NCBI GenBank assembly: GCA_020744425.1
Contig: JAGMUV010000012.1
Coordinates: forward strand, 1,488,001-1,552,000
From: Dactylonectria macrodidyma
Lineage: Eukaryota > Ascomycota > Sordariomycetes > Hypocreales > Nectriaceae
Length of the DNA: 64,000 nt
Direction: 5' to 3'
Part shown: one piece after another, positions 42,731 through 54,596 of the stretch
How positions within the stretch are numbered: the first letter of the stretch is position 1
Layout of the letters: each line of letters opens with the position of its first letter
Made by a program: the position numbers and the translations under genes
The notes under the pieces: model-generated
What the model was told of the DNA's origin: nothing
What the model saw: the letters and a program-made list of their open reading frames with translations, nothing else
Databases searched by the model: none

Positions 42731-43150
42731 ATGCAGCTACAGGTATCTAGGAGCCGCCGTGAGCAAGACGCCGATAGCACCTACAGACCAGATATCAAGC
42801 CTACGGACGCCGTAGGCAGCCAATTTGAACCGTTTAACGTCCCGGACCGCGATTTCCTTGTAGGCTCATCCAGACAAAGATATCGTGCTGGGAACACCAC
42901 CACGCCGTTTGAAGAGCATATCTTTGACAATAGGAAAAAGCAGGCCCGATGTCTGGCCTGTCAGGGTGTTCAAATCGGCCCTAGAAGTCAGAGTGTTCAA
43001 CGCCCTAGAAAACAGGGCCCGTTGCAACAGCTAGATGCGAAGAGCATTAACAGCCGGGCCCGACAAAGGGCCCCTAAGAAGGTAGGTACATCAACAATGT
43101 GGGGTTGTCTGACTTGTAATGTAGCTATTTGTAAAAAGCTTAAATGTTAG
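42731..43150 (+). pseudogene. piggyBac-like transposase C-terminal fragment
   Basis: A 139-codon frame with a Cys-rich end: KQARCLACQG, then after an Arg/Gln-rich linker TSTMWGCLTCNVAICKKLKC. The CxxC, CxxC, C spacing resembles the Cys-rich C-terminal domain of piggyBac transposases. The catalytic DDD core is absent. The sequence starts about 230 bp right of the MITE end. Identification rests only on this short pattern. Confidence 0.5.
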
Positions 43151-43327
43151 TACTTCTATCATAGGCAAGAAATGCCTGTTAGCTAATGTCACGATTTTTT
43201 TCGCGGTTTTAATTGGATCAGATCCATGTCCGATACTGTCGGAAAGCTAGCGTGGCACTCTGATGATGTCAATCGTGTGTATTATATGTGTATATCCGTT
43301 TTTCTCTCCTCTTCTTGTTCTGAGGTA

Positions 43328-45554
43328 CCATCCCCCACCACTTAAAGAATCACACCACTTAAAGCATAGCACAAAAAATCATCGCCCCATACAAAAACCA
43401 ATATTTAATGCACGCAGAAACCAACCACCTTGTCCATTCAAAATGAAGCCACTCGGATGTTCTATAGAGAATTGCTTGAATTTTACTCTCTGCGTGGTTT
43501 TTTGACCTCCCGACCGCTCCGTGTGCGCTGGCAGTGCTTTGTTATGACCATAAAGTCCTCACTTTCGTCCTCTGACCTGACACCCACCTCAATCACCGAC
43601 TCGACCTCCTCATCCACATCCACCTCTATTTCTGCCTCCTTTGAGTCATGAAGAGCTTCTCCAGCCGCTAGAGCCTCCGCTAGAGCCATGAATCGTCGGT
43701 TCGGGTTCGGTACCGCCTTTCTTTTCTTCCCTCGCCGCACTTGGGCCATCTGTTCCTCGAGGCCAGTAATCCGCCCATTCTGAACGGCCACCTTCATCTC
43801 TAAAGCTTCTAACCCCCTTGCAATCTTACTGTACTTCCGCCGGGTCGGACGACTTCGGTGTTTGGCCATATCCCTCACTTGCCGGCTCGTTTTCAGCGTA
43901 TCATCTGAGTGCAGTTGAGGAGGGCTGGGCGTCTCGAACCGTTCCGTCACTTTTTCTTTGTCCGGTTGAATTTCCGGATGTGTTAGAGCTTTGTGGCGGT
44001 TTATCGGCCAATTTCCAGTAAACCTCCAGCCGGATGAGATAATATCCTTCCTCATGCCCGCCTCCCTGGCTTTCGCGTATGCCCGAATAAAGTTGACTTT
44101 GTCAACCGGCGCAGAATCGGTCAAACTAGCCAAGTTTTGGAGTTCTTTCCGATACGCACCTTTGATGACATTAAAAACTCCATTATCTAACGGCTGCAAA
44201 CCATGGGAACAGTGTGCTGGGAGGTAACAGCAGTAGACATTGTTCAGAAAGCACGTGGCCATCCACTCGTCCTGACTGCTCGTTAGCGACCCTATGGCCG
44301 GTGATTCTGCGGCGAAAACACTCAAAGACTCACCTGTGCATGGCTTCCATGACCGTCAAGGATAATAAGTCTCGCATCTGATGCATCACGAGGCTCCGTT
44401 TGAGGTAGATAGACGTCTTTCAACCACTCGAGAGCTATGTGGTTGTCGGTCCAGCCGTTCGGTGATGTGATGTAGTGCCAGTCCGCTATCAATTCGAATT
44501 CGTTGAGAAACCACTGCTTCTGTAGCTCCTTTCCTTTGAAGATAATTCCCGGTTTCAAAGCACGGCCAGTTGCGGTGACAGCCTCAATAAACGAGGTCCA
44601 AGTGCGCGACTGGACGCCCTTCAACAGCGCCTTCTTCTTCGGGTCAGAGCTCCCGATTACGAGGCTGTCCAAGCCTTATGGACGACCAATTAGTTATGAC
44701 CTACAAAAGCCCGTAGAGGACTTATGGAGGACCTACCGAAACCCGCCATTATGCCGCCCTCGTCCACGTTAACCGTGTTCTCAGGCTTGATCCAGCCGTA
44801 CTCGGTCTCCCGGATATCGAAGTACCAATTGACCGACCTTGGTGTGAACCCGTCAAATCTGGCGGCTTCCTGGCGTTTTCCAAACTTGGTAGATAGTTTT
44901 GAATGACGCTTGATGAACCTGGAGGTCCAGTTTTTACCCAATGGCTTGTTATCTCCCTGTTGACGGAGGAGGGCTTCGACGCAGCTTCGAAGTTGGCTAT
45001 GCGTGAGAGCGTAGCCCAGGGAGTCCTGCCGCAGAAGCTAACGAATAAAGCGATCCTCCTGACTGGGGGAAATACGTTGGTGAGGGTGTGTAGACTCTTT
45101 TCTGCTCTTCTGGCCCGAAAGTCTTTTCGAGAGGACCGGTTGAGGCACTCCATACTTCTCGGAGGCCTGGTACTATGATAGAGAAGTATCAGTAATATCG
45201 AATATAGCATCAATCACGCCTTTTTCGGTATAAACATAGCGACCCATTTTGGAGATATTTTATGGCTGTAAGCTGCGTAGAGAGCCTTGCTAACTTTGTG
45301 GGAGTGGAAAGATGAGAGAGAGAAAAGTGCAAATTTTTGAAAGTGTTGAAACTCCTATTATATGTAAAAAAAGTCGGGGAAAAAGAGCCCGAGTTAAGAG
45401 AGCATGTAAAAAATAATGCACTGCAAGTTTTCGTTTTCTTGAATGATTTTATTATGGTAAAATGTGGTGCAAATAACATCGTAGAATTTGTATGGGGCGA
45501 CGATTTTTTGTGCTATGCTTTAAGTGGGGTGATTCTTTAAGTGGTGGTGGATGG
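43328..45554 (-). mobile_element. Fot/pogo DNA transposon copy C, complete, 2227 bp
   Basis: Begins CCATCCCCCACCACTTAAAG and ends in the inverse, flanked by TA (43326-43327 and 45555-45556). The TIR repeats the ACCACTTAAAG motif twice with a 17-bp period and then reads GCATAGCACAAAAAATCATC. It holds one minus-strand transposase gene with two introns. Confidence 0.94.
43483..45247 (-). pseudogene. Fot/pogo transposase (copy C), two premature stops
   Basis: Starts MGRYVYTEKGVIDAIFDITD at 45247. Compared with copy D, a Gln codon (CAG) after DTSLS and a Trp codon (TGG) in the RWVLRQ block are both TAG, each a CpA-to-TpA change. The second and third exons are open. They keep all three catalytic Asp: VNVDEGG in exon 1, LILDGHGSH in exon 2, LQPLDNGVF in exon 3. 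The C-terminus is coiled-coil and basic as in the other copies. Its sequence is closest to copy D. Confidence 0.9.
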
Positions 45555-45556
45555 TA

Positions 45557-47886
45557 TATTGGCAATATGGACCCCCTCACAATAATATCGTATTATCAAG
45601 AGGCGATATTATATTACCCAATATGAACAGGACCCATATTGTATTGTATTACTAAGAACCCAATATATTGGCAGTGTGACAATACATCCAATATATTCCA
45701 CGTGACCTCATCATTCAACTGCCTCACCGAAAATCTCGTATCCTAAACCATGACTTCAGGCACTCTAATGCTTCAATTACATCACTCCCAAGTCGATTTC
45801 GACGGTCTGTAAACGTTATCTTTGCCCCAGAGAAGAGTTGTTCGGGCTCCGCAGATATTGCAGGAATTGACAATATATCCACGGCCATCTTGCTCAGGCT
45901 CGGGTAGTTTTTCTGCTGCATCTCCTCTAGCCACCACGCAAGGGCGCTCGTAAAACCATAAACCCGTTCAGACTTGCAATAACGCTTATATTCGTCCGTG
46001 ATGAGTGATGGCTGTAGGTGCTTGTTCCGCTAATTCAAGAACTCGTTCGTGGTCGCCGATGGGACCTCGCAGAGTGGAAGAGGTGATTCCACAGGTCTAT
46101 ATTCGTTCCACAGCGTCTCAAGCAACTTCTTCGACGACTCAACCCACTCCTTTTTCCAGTTCTCCTGGATGTAGTGCCATTTATGTAAAGGGTGGAGTAC
46201 GATAGCTGTAACGTAGGCAGGTGATTCATCAGTAAGGCGATAATACTTGTCCAGCTTCCCCTAGCCTGAGTTATACATCGGTGCTATCACCGGATCGTCG
46301 ACATTTGCCTCCTTGCTGGCTTCGAATTGTGCTAATACGAAGTCCATAGCCAGGAGGACATTGTCGAGTGTTGCAAACGATGGCTCGAGAGCCTTAGTCG
46401 CCATCTTCAGCTTCTCTAAGAAGAACTTGATCTTCTCCAAGATGGTCCAGTCCTCTGAAGAGAGCTCGTCTCCAGCGCAATCTGCATCCATCCATTTATT
46501 GAAATAGCCGCCAATTGCATCTCTAAGGTTCAAGGCCGCTCTCAACATAGTATATCACGAGCTCCATCTTATGTCATTATCTCGCGCAAGCTTACGGTTA
46601 TAGCTGATAGCAAGAAACTTTTAGCTGCGCTGAACACTCCGTTAGATGTAAACGACGAAGTTATGAAGCTTGCCAAGAGGTCCCTTCTTCCGCCACGCTC
46701 AATATGCTTTAGTGTCACATTATACACACCTGGATCGTCGCATTCGAGCTTCTCATTGTCGGTAACAAAGAGGAAAGCTTTGGCGGCGAGATTGATGATA
46801 TGACCTTAGCAGCGGAGTCAGTGAACTTTGGGATCGTATCGGATGTCATATCGGCGAAGGAGGCCTGTGGGATCTTAGAACCAGTCAGTAGAAACGGTGA
46901 GTTGTACTGACCAAGCGAAAGGGATCTCATCATTGTGTCATTATTGCCAGCATTGTCCATCACGAAATATCCGAGTTTTGAAGCAAAGCCCCATTCGTCA
47001 ACCACTTCCAAAATGGCCGCAGCGAGGTGAGAACCGTCATGCTCACTGTCGATATCTTTCAACGCCAAAACATAGTGTTCCAGCTGGCCGTCTTCCGTGA
47101 CATAGTGGCCGACTACGCCCAAAATGGCTAAAGAGTTAGGAGAAGTCCAAAGGTCGCAGCTGATATAAATTCTTAACTTCGCCAACTGTATGCACTGCTT
47201 GACCTTCTCCTTCTGGTCTTCATGCTGCCGCATAATCCATTTCCTAATGGTCTCGTGCGTATCTGGAAGCCAAGTATCGATATCGTCATTGATGTAGGCC
47301 AAGAGTGCCCGGAACTCTGGGCATTCCACAAGCCGAAATGAGAGAGAGCAGGCCGTAATAAACCTCACGTACAACACTTCGAGCTGGTCAGGGTCGATCG
47401 AATCTCCGGATTGATCGTTGAGCCGACGGCGTTTGCGGGGATTTTCTTCTGCTGCAGCGCGAGCTTGTTCGAGAATCGTTCGTATCGTTGTCACTTTAGC
47501 TGTTCGCAGGGCTCCTTTTGGTAGACCGTGGCGGTCAGGAGGAGGGTCCATAAGATGTTTTGCAGGTGCTGCAGTACCCCTAGAACAGGCATATGCTCTG
47601 TCACAATGTTTGCAACGCCACTCTTCTTTTCCGGTCCGCGGATTGTAGTATCGCGTCTCCATCTCCTCGTCTAGCATATGAGAGAAGACCCATGACGTTC
47701 TGGGCTTGGTGGAGGAGGTTGTGGAGGCTGTGCGAGGTTGAGATGATTAGCATTTGGGTGTTTGGCTCTGGTCTAGGTCATCCAACTGCTGGCTGGAAAA
47801 CTCCGACCCGTTGACTGAAATTGACGACGCTCTTCGTTGCGACCATTGGACAAAAGGGAGGCGTTGTTGAGGCATGGCGGTACGGT
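45557..47886 (-). mobile_element. hAT transposon, AT-rich end and decayed transposase (left portion)
   Basis: The left part (45557-45700) is built from AT-rich words such as TATTGGCAATATGGAC and CCAATATATT. After it comes a minus-strand hAT transposase in pieces (45724-47690). On the right the element is cut by Fot copy D at 47887, and similar AT-rich repeats reappear after it at 50395-50520. I infer that one hAT element spans 45557 to about 50520 with copy D nested in it. Exact hAT termini and an 8-bp duplication were not found. Confidence 0.65.
45724..47690 (-). pseudogene. hAT transposase, nearly full length but frameshifted
   Basis: Blocks in order on the minus strand: a BED finger (EEWRCKHCDRAYACSRG, followed by AKHLMDPP) and the RNase H-like core with LRIYISCDLWTSPNSLAILG (first Asp) and GYFVMDNAGNNDTMM (second Asp), all at 47677-46750. 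A helical block at 46548-46261 follows (FFLEKLKMATKALEPSFATL), then a C-terminal dimerisation region at 45921-45724 (MAVDILSIPAISAEPEQLF, with the Glu, then LECLKSW). These blocks lie in different frames and at least two frameshifts or stops separate them (near 46750-46550 and 46260-45925), so the gene is dead. The N-terminal stop near 47745 suggests a damaged start. Confidence 0.83.
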
Positions 47887-47888
47887 TA

Positions 47889-50113
47889 CCATCCGGGACC
47901 ACCTAATGGATAACCCCACCTAATGGATAACCAAAATTTTGCTCCGCCCACACAAAATCCACATTTTGATGCGTGCACAAAACACCAGGTCGTCAATTAA
48001 AAAGCGAAGCTTTGGAGAGAGACTCTAGAAAATTGATCAATTTTTACTCTCTGCGTGGTTTTTTGACCTCCCGACCGCTCCGTGTGCGCTGGCAGTGCTT
48101 TGTTACGACCATAAAGTCGTCACTTTCGTCCTCTGACCTGACACCCACCTCAATTACCGACTCGACCTCCTCCTCCACATCCACCTCTATTTCTGCCTCC
48201 TTTGAGTTAGGAAGAGCTTCTCCAGCCGCTAGAGCCTCCGCTAGAGCCATGAATCGTCGGTTCGGGTTCGGTACCGCCTTTCTTTTCTTCCCTCGCCGCA
48301 GCCGGTCCATTTGCTCCTCCAGGCCAGTAATCCGCGAATTCTGAACGGCCACCTTCATCTCTAAAGCTTCCAGCCCCTTTGCGATCTTACTGTACTTCTG
48401 CCTGGTCGGACGACTTCGGTGTTTGGCCAAATCTCTCACCTGGCGGCTCGTTTTCGGCGTATCATCTGAGTGCAGTTGGGGAGGGCTGGGCGTCTTGAAT
48501 CGTTCCGGCATTTTTTCTTTGTCCGGTTGAATTTCCGGATGTGTTAGAGCTTTGTGACGATTTATTGGCCAATTTCCAGTAAACCTCCAGCCGGATAAGA
48601 TAATTTCCTTCCTCATGCCCGCCTCTCTGGCTTTCGCGTATGCCCGAATAAAGTTGACTTTGTCAACCGGCGCAGAATCGGTCAAACTAGCCAGCTTTTA
48701 GAGTTCTTTCCGATACGCACCTTTGATGACATTAAAAATCCCATTATCTAACGGTTGCAGACCATGAGAACAATGTGCTGGTAGGTAACAGCAGTAGACG
48801 TTGTTCAGAAAGCACGTAGCCATCCACTCATCCTGGATGCTCGTCAGCGATCTTATAGCGGGACACTCTGCGGTGAAAACCCCAAAAGACTCACCTGTGC
48901 ATGGCTTCCGTGACCGTCAAGGATAATGAGCCTCGCATCTGATGCATCACGAGGCTCTGTTTGAGGTAGATAGACGTCTTTCAACCACTCGAGAGCTATG
49001 TGGTTGTCGGTCCAGCCGTTCGGTGATGTGATGTAGTGCCAGTCCGCTATCAATTCGAATTCGTTAAGAAACCACTGCTTCTGCAGCTCTTTTCCTTTAA
49101 AGATAATCCCCGGTTTTAAAGCGCGACCAGTTGCGGTGACAGCCTCAATAAACGAGGTCCAAGTGCGCGACTGGACGCCTTTCAACATCGCCTTCTTCTT
49201 CGGGTCGGAGCTCCCGATTACGAGGCTGTCCAAGCCTCATGGACAACCAATTAGTTATGACCTATGAAAACCCATAGAGTACTTGTAGAAGACTTACCGA
49301 AACCCGCCATTATGCCGCCCTCGTCCACGTTAACCGTGTTCTCAGGCTTGATCCAGCCGTATTCCGTCTCCCGAATATCGAAGTACCAATTGACCGCCTT
49401 CGGAGTAAACCCGTCAAATCTGGCGGCTTCCTGGCGTTTTCCAAGCTTGGTAGATAGTTGTAGGTGGCGCTTGACGAACCTGGTGGTCCAGTGCTTGCCC
49501 AGAGGCTTGTTATCGCCTTGTTGTTTGAGGATGGCCTCGACACAGGCGCGGAGATGGCTGTGCGAGGGAGCATAGCCCAGAGACTCTTGTCGCAGCACCC
49601 AACGAATGAGGGTCTCCTCCTGGCTCTTGGAAATACGCTGGTGGGCCTGGATACGTTCGTTCCTGCTCGCTTGACCGGAAAGTCGTCCAGAAAGGGTGGA
49701 CTGAGGCACTCCACGTTTCTGAGCCGCCTCATTCTGTGAGAGGCCTCTATCAGTGGTATCTAATATAGCTTCAGCTACGTCATCTTCGGTATAATTACGG
49801 CGAACCATTGCGGAGGGAGTTCCGTTAGTAAATTAGGTGAAAATTCGGCTTGAGTGGATGGAGTCACCTAGGGTACATGAGGTGAAATGCGAAAAAGTTC
49901 AAAGGGCTAGAGAACCAGGCCACGAGGCGGAACGGGGAAAATTTAAGCCGATATGAAAATTCTATGAAAAAAGCAATATAGTACAGGTCTTAGTTTGCAA
50001 GTACCTTCATTCCTGGCCGAATACGGTGCAATTGAAAATTTGGATTTTGTATGGGCGGAGCGAAATTTTGGTTATCCATTAGGTGGGGTTATCCATTAGG
50101 TGGTCCTGGATGG
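47889..50113 (-). mobile_element. Fot/pogo DNA transposon copy D, complete, 2225 bp
   Basis: Begins CCATCCGGGACCACC and ends with GGTGGTCCTGGATGG, flanked by TA (47887-47888 and 50114-50115). The TIR contains an exact 17-bp tandem repeat CCACCTAATGGATAACC, then AAAATTTTGCTCCGCCC-type sequence. It is nested in the hAT element described at 45557. Confidence 0.94.
48044..49808 (-). pseudogene. Fot/pogo transposase (copy D), one premature stop
   Basis: Exons 49808-49298, 49235-48895 and 48832-48044, with two 62-bp GT-AG introns. The N-terminal HTH (YTEDDVAEAILDTTD), CENP-B-like HTH (VLRQESLGYAPSHSHLRACV), all three catalytic Asp (VNVDEGG, LILDGHGSH, LQPLDNGIF) and a C-terminal coiled coil are intact. 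The only lesion I see is CAA-to-TAA in exon 3, in the KELQKLASL block near 48700, which would remove the C-terminal third. This is the best preserved copy in the window, and the lesion is a CpA-to-TpA transition. Confidence 0.9.
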
Positions 50114-50115
50114 TA

Positions 50116-50394
50116 GTCAGTAGGCTCGACAGTGATAAAAGAAAATGGGCACCGGTGGCGATGGCAAATATTGACAGGCAACCACCGGGATGCCCAGCCC
50201 AACGTCGTCCGTACCGGCTATGCCTTCCCTGGCGCGTGGAAGAAACGCGTGGTCGCGTGTTAGGAATGACTGTCAACAAAGACGTGTGTCGAAGTGAATG
50301 CCAGCCAATAAAAAGCCAAGTATCCCTGGCTGGTATAGGGTAGGGCCTCTCTGGCTACTGTCAAGGGGCGAATTGGCCCCAGGATTAACAACCC
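50116..50394. other. Continuation of the interrupted hAT element, non-coding
   Basis: No coding frame recognised. By position this is the 5' untranslated side of the hAT element split by Fot copy D. Confidence 0.45.
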
Positions 50395-50520
50395 AATATA
50401 AATAATATATTGCCAATATGGACATCCTCATATTATATTGCCAATATGGACATCCTCATATTATATTGTCACAATATCAAAGTCTTCATATTATATTGTT
50501 ACAATATGAGAAAGTCCATA
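50395..50520. repeat. AT-rich subterminal tandem repeat, ~28-bp unit
   Basis: Four diverging copies of a unit like ATATTATATTGCCAATATGG plus ACATCCTC. The first two are nearly exact and the later ones carry GTCACAATATC and GTTACAATATG variants. Related words occur at 45557-45690 in the opposite end of the same hAT, which suggests transposase-binding or terminal repeats. Confidence 0.85.
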
Positions 50521-51553
50521 TCATATGGGGTATATTGCAAATATATTACTTTATTGCTATAATTACTATTAGCAACACTGCGTACATTCTCTGGAGCACG
50601 GCGTACAATTTCGTGGGATCGAATGCTCCTTGGAGCATCGACAATTGAAAAGGGGGAGTGCTTAAAGAGCTGGATTCGCAGCGGTATAACGGCAGGTCTA
50701 CAAGTAGACGAGGTTGAACAATACGAGTACATGGCAGGGGAGGGAAGCACCAGCGCTCTAGAGGAAGATGTGGGCCCTTGACCGGTCTGACGTCATTTGC
50801 CGTATGGGCAATATATGGTTTAGTTCGCCATACGAGAATAAACCATACACCATAAACCATTCAGGTCTGTATGGCGTATGGCGTATGGTTAGAAAGCCTG
50901 CAGGTTGGGGCGTGCGGCTGAGATCCGACATATAGAAGTTTAAGTAATGTTTAAAAGCCATCTAATTATTAAGAACTAATCTAAAGTGACATTCAAAACC
51001 GCCCTTAAGCCACCGTAACATCGTTTATGATATACAGCATGAATATGAAATCTTGGCCAATAGCATATATTGAATTACGTATCGAGGGCCGGTATTCACG
51101 ACGTCTATATCTCTCTGACAGTATCACATGTTCGATAATTTGAGAAAGTTTCCCCTCGGACTTCCGGCGACTGCCCGCCACCACGTAAATTGACTTATTA
51201 AGAATCATGATGATGAATAATTTGCTAAAGTTTGCACTCGGACCTTATTTGATAGGATACTTATGGACGAAAAGGTCATTGTAACGATCGGTCTGAATCC
51301 AAGCGATAAACCGGTTGGAGGGTTTATGTTGGCAGTAGGTTAGGGCATGATATTGAGCGTAGCAGAGTCTTATGTATGATAATAGGCAATCGGGTTGATG
51401 CGTGGCGAGTCAGGCAGACAGATTGAGGGAATCAAGTTATAACACTCCGCTACGCTCAACCTCCCACGATGAGTGGCACATATCACAGGTATAACCCTTT
51501 ACATGTTAATACTTTGATATGAACAGCCGATTGTTTTCAGGCTCCTGATATTA
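50521..51553. other. About 1 kb without a supported gene
   Basis: Includes an imperfect palindrome rich in CCATAC/GTATGG words (about 50800-50895) and otherwise short frames with no domain. It is probably more decayed transposon sequence. Confidence 0.45.
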
Positions 51554-51573
51554 TCAGTCCCTGATTCCGTCAT

Positions 51574-52250
51574 AAGGGCAGTGGCTGTCCACATCGCTCA
51601 GACCAGATCGGGGAACCTTGGATGGTGCAATCTCATGTTCTGCTTGCAGTTTCCCTTCTCCAGTCACCCAAATCATATTGGACGACGCAAACACTGTCGA
51701 TCCAGATATGCCAGATCCCCAGTTCCCGCGTAATAGCAATCGACCCATGAAACGTTCGGGGAAGAGACTCCACAGGTATCCGGTTTGAGAAGAGCTCCAC
51801 ATTGTCCATGGCGATAGACGGACGTTGCTGGATCTTGTGACACCGGCAGCAAGAGCGCGGCAGCTCGAGCTATTCAAAATCATGTTTGCACAACTGCCTG
51901 CTACCAACCTGGTCGCCTATACTTAAATTCAAAGCGCAACACGAGGTTGCCCCCTCAAACCTGACCATCTCCACATCTTCGACAATGGGTTTCTGACTTC
52001 CAATTTCATCAGCTTCACCGGAATACTCCTTTGTGGTAGTGTTGACGCTCTGCTTATTGTGCCGGACAGACTGGAGCACGTAGCCTCCACTGTGATTGGT
52101 ATGGCGTGGGCAACTTCGAGAGATGATGTTACTTGTTGACCGAGAAGTTCCCTCAAGAACACCTGGAAGGAATCTCTGAATCAGTATCTTAAATGTGCCC
52201 GTGCAAGATAAGACGAGGGCCAGATGGATTTCAACAGATGACCAGTTCAA
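51574..52250 (-). pseudogene. HET-domain (heterokaryon incompatibility) gene remnant
   Basis: From 51809 down, one minus frame reads VELFSNRIPVESLPRTFHGS, then ITRELGIWHIWIDSVCVVQ and DLGDWRRE, the central block of HET domains (usually ITRRLGIRYLWIDSLCIIQ...DW..E). It stops at about 51574, long before the end of a usual HET domain. The upstream part (52250-51870) is open in another frame, with QKPIVEDVEMVRFEGATSCC as its most protein-like stretch, and lacks the LSHCWG motif that should precede the block. The gene is therefore frameshifted or deleted. HET proteins trigger cell death after fusion of unlike strains; this copy should be inert. Confidence 0.6.
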
Positions 52251-52379
52251 TGATTCGACCTAATATCTCAGTTAGAACCAGGCAATGGGGTAAATATGTA
52301 TTAATGGGGGCATACAGTCGTCCCTATGTAACTGTCAGTAGGTATTTAAAGGCAGATTGAAGTTTCCTTACAGGTATTA

Positions 52380-54594
52380 CCATCCACAACCCCTCTTTCG
52401 CCATACCCCCTCTTTCGCCACGCAAAATAAAAAAAGCTCCACCAAAAATCAATAACTTCACTTACACAGAATTTGACCAAATTAATAGAAATACATGAAA
52501 TTTTTCGTTTCACAAATGATGAGTAGATTTCTCTATTATGCCCTAAGTTTTTTCACCAGCCGCCCCGACCGCCTGGTGGGTTGGTGGGGTGTGGTTTCCT
52601 CACTGACTTCTATGACCGAGCCAGCCTCCGATTCTGACTCCTGCTCGCTTGAACAGACAGATTTCACCCCAACAGGCATATTTTGAGTCTCCCCTTCTGG
52701 TATGGCTTCTCCATCAGCTAGGGTCTCCCCAAGAGTCATGAAACGTTTGTTAGGATTCAGCACCGCCTTCCTCTTCTTCCCTCTCTTCAGGCGAGCCAAT
52801 TCTTCCTCTAGGCTAGCAATCCTCAGCATATGCGCCGCTACCGTCTGCTGTTAAGCCTCAAAGCCCTTAGCTATCACGTTGTACCGTCTCCGCGTCTTTG
52901 GTGTTTTGTTCAGCCCAAGATCACGAATTTGACGGCTCGTCTGTGGTGTATCGTCTGAGTCAAAATACGGCCTGAGTTCGGGAGTCGCTTTTGGGCTGCC
53001 ATTTGGCCTATCTTCTTGGATTTCAGGGTGTCGCAGCGCTTTAGAACGCGAAATTGGCCAGTTGCCAGTGACCCTCCAGCCTGACAGTATGTTCTTCTTA
53101 GTCATTCCAACTCGGCGAGCCTTAGCATAGGCCCTGATGAAATTAACCTTGTCCATTGGAGTGGAATCAGTTAACGAGGCGAACTTTTCCAACTCTCGTC
53201 GATATGCAGCTTTCGAGGCATTGAATACTCCATTGTCCAGTGGTTAGAGTCCGTGAGAGCAGTGTGCTGGCAGATAGCAGCAATAAACGTTATTCAAAAA
53301 GCACGTGGCCATCCATTCATCCTTGCATCACTCAGCATTGATCTTGAGGTAGAGAAAAGGAAGAACATACTGTTGCATGGCTCCCATGACCATCTAAAAT
53401 GATCAATCTAGCGTCAGAGTCATCAGCAGGCGTGGTCTGTAGCAGATAGACTCTCTCGAGCCATTTAATGCTAACATGGTCGTCAGTCCACCCATTAGGC
53501 GATGTTATATAATACCAGTCTGCTATCTGCTTGAACTCCTCAAGAAACCACTATTTCTACAGTTATTTCCCCTTGAATATTATGCCAGGAGTCAAAGCGC
53601 GGCCGTCAGCAGTGACAGCTTCGATAAATGAAGTCCAATTTCGAGTTTGTGGTCCCTTGAGAAATGCCTTCCGCTTTAGGTCCGCGCTTCCAACAACCAG
53701 GCTATCTAAGCCTAAATAAAAAGGATTAGTCAGTCAATTTCAAGCACTGACAAGGAATAGAGGCATATTCTTGCCAAAACCAGTCATAATACCCCCTTCA
53801 TCAACGTTGACAGTGTTTTCAGGCTTGATCCAGCCATACAGGCACTCCCTGATATCAAAGTACCAATGAACCGCTTTAGGCGTGAAAGAGTCGAACCTTT
53901 TGGCTTCTTGACGTCTACCCATCTTGGTCTTTAAGTCTAAGCGGCGATTGATAAACTTAATCACCCAGTTGCGTCCTAAGTTGGGATGTTCGCCATGCTG
54001 TCTCAACAAGCCCATGACACAAGCGCGAATCTGACTGTGGGACGGAGCATAGCCCAAAGACTCCTGGCGGAGTATCCAGGCAGCTAACCTATCCTCTTGA
54101 CTCTTGGATAAGCGTTGATGAGAGTGAATCTGCTCTTTTACGGCCCCACGGCCGTTAAGTCTGTCGATCAGAGTCCTTCGGGGCACTCCCCGTCTCTGGG
54201 CTGCCTGAGGGGGTGGAAAGCCATTATCAGTAACATCCAATATAGCCTCCGCCATGTCGTCTTCTGTATATTTCCATCGAAGTCTTGGCCTAGGCATTTT
54301 CATGTCGTTGTCAAAGACAAAGGCCAAAAAACAAGGCAAAGAGCGGTGAGGAATTTGGTCATCTAACTAACAACATTTCCATAGCACAGCATGCATAGAT
54401 CTCGTACCCCGCACAGCCTTATAGGGTCAGAATCATCATATACAATCATTTTTATGATCAACAGACGTAATTTCTCTCAATTGGCTATATATTTAGGCTG
54501 ACTTTTGTATAATTGAAGTTGGTGAGTTTTGGTGGAGCTTTTTTTATTTTGCGTGGCGAAAGAGGGGTTATGGCGAAAGAGGGGTTGTGGATGG
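52380..54594 (-). mobile_element. Fot/pogo DNA transposon copy A2, complete, 2215 bp
   Basis: Begins CCATCCACAACCCCTC and ends GAGGGGTTGTGGATGG, flanked by TA (52378-52379 and 54595-54596). The TIR repeats CCCCTCTTTCGCCATAC and CCCCTCTTTCGCCACGC, a 17-bp unit. Nearly identical to copy A1 and similar to A3; all three have TIRs of the same motif. Confidence 0.95.
52536..54297 (-). pseudogene. Fot/pogo transposase (copy A2), many premature stops
   Basis: Exon 1 (54297 to about 53774) is open, with VNVDEGG intact. Exon 2 has three stops in a row where A3 reads GKELQKQWF (about 53552-53575). Two of these are CAG-to-TAG. Exon 3 has CAA-to-TAA in the LQPLDNGVF block (near 53245) and in the EAQQQTV block (near 52852). 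The C-terminal coiled coil and acidic tail follow. The pattern is mainly CpA-to-TpA. Confidence 0.9.
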
Positions 54595-54596
54595 TA

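Noticed and set aside
50395..50520. CRISPR-like array
   Set aside because: The ~28-bp units are adjacent without spacers, AT-rich and diverging; the genome is eukaryotic.
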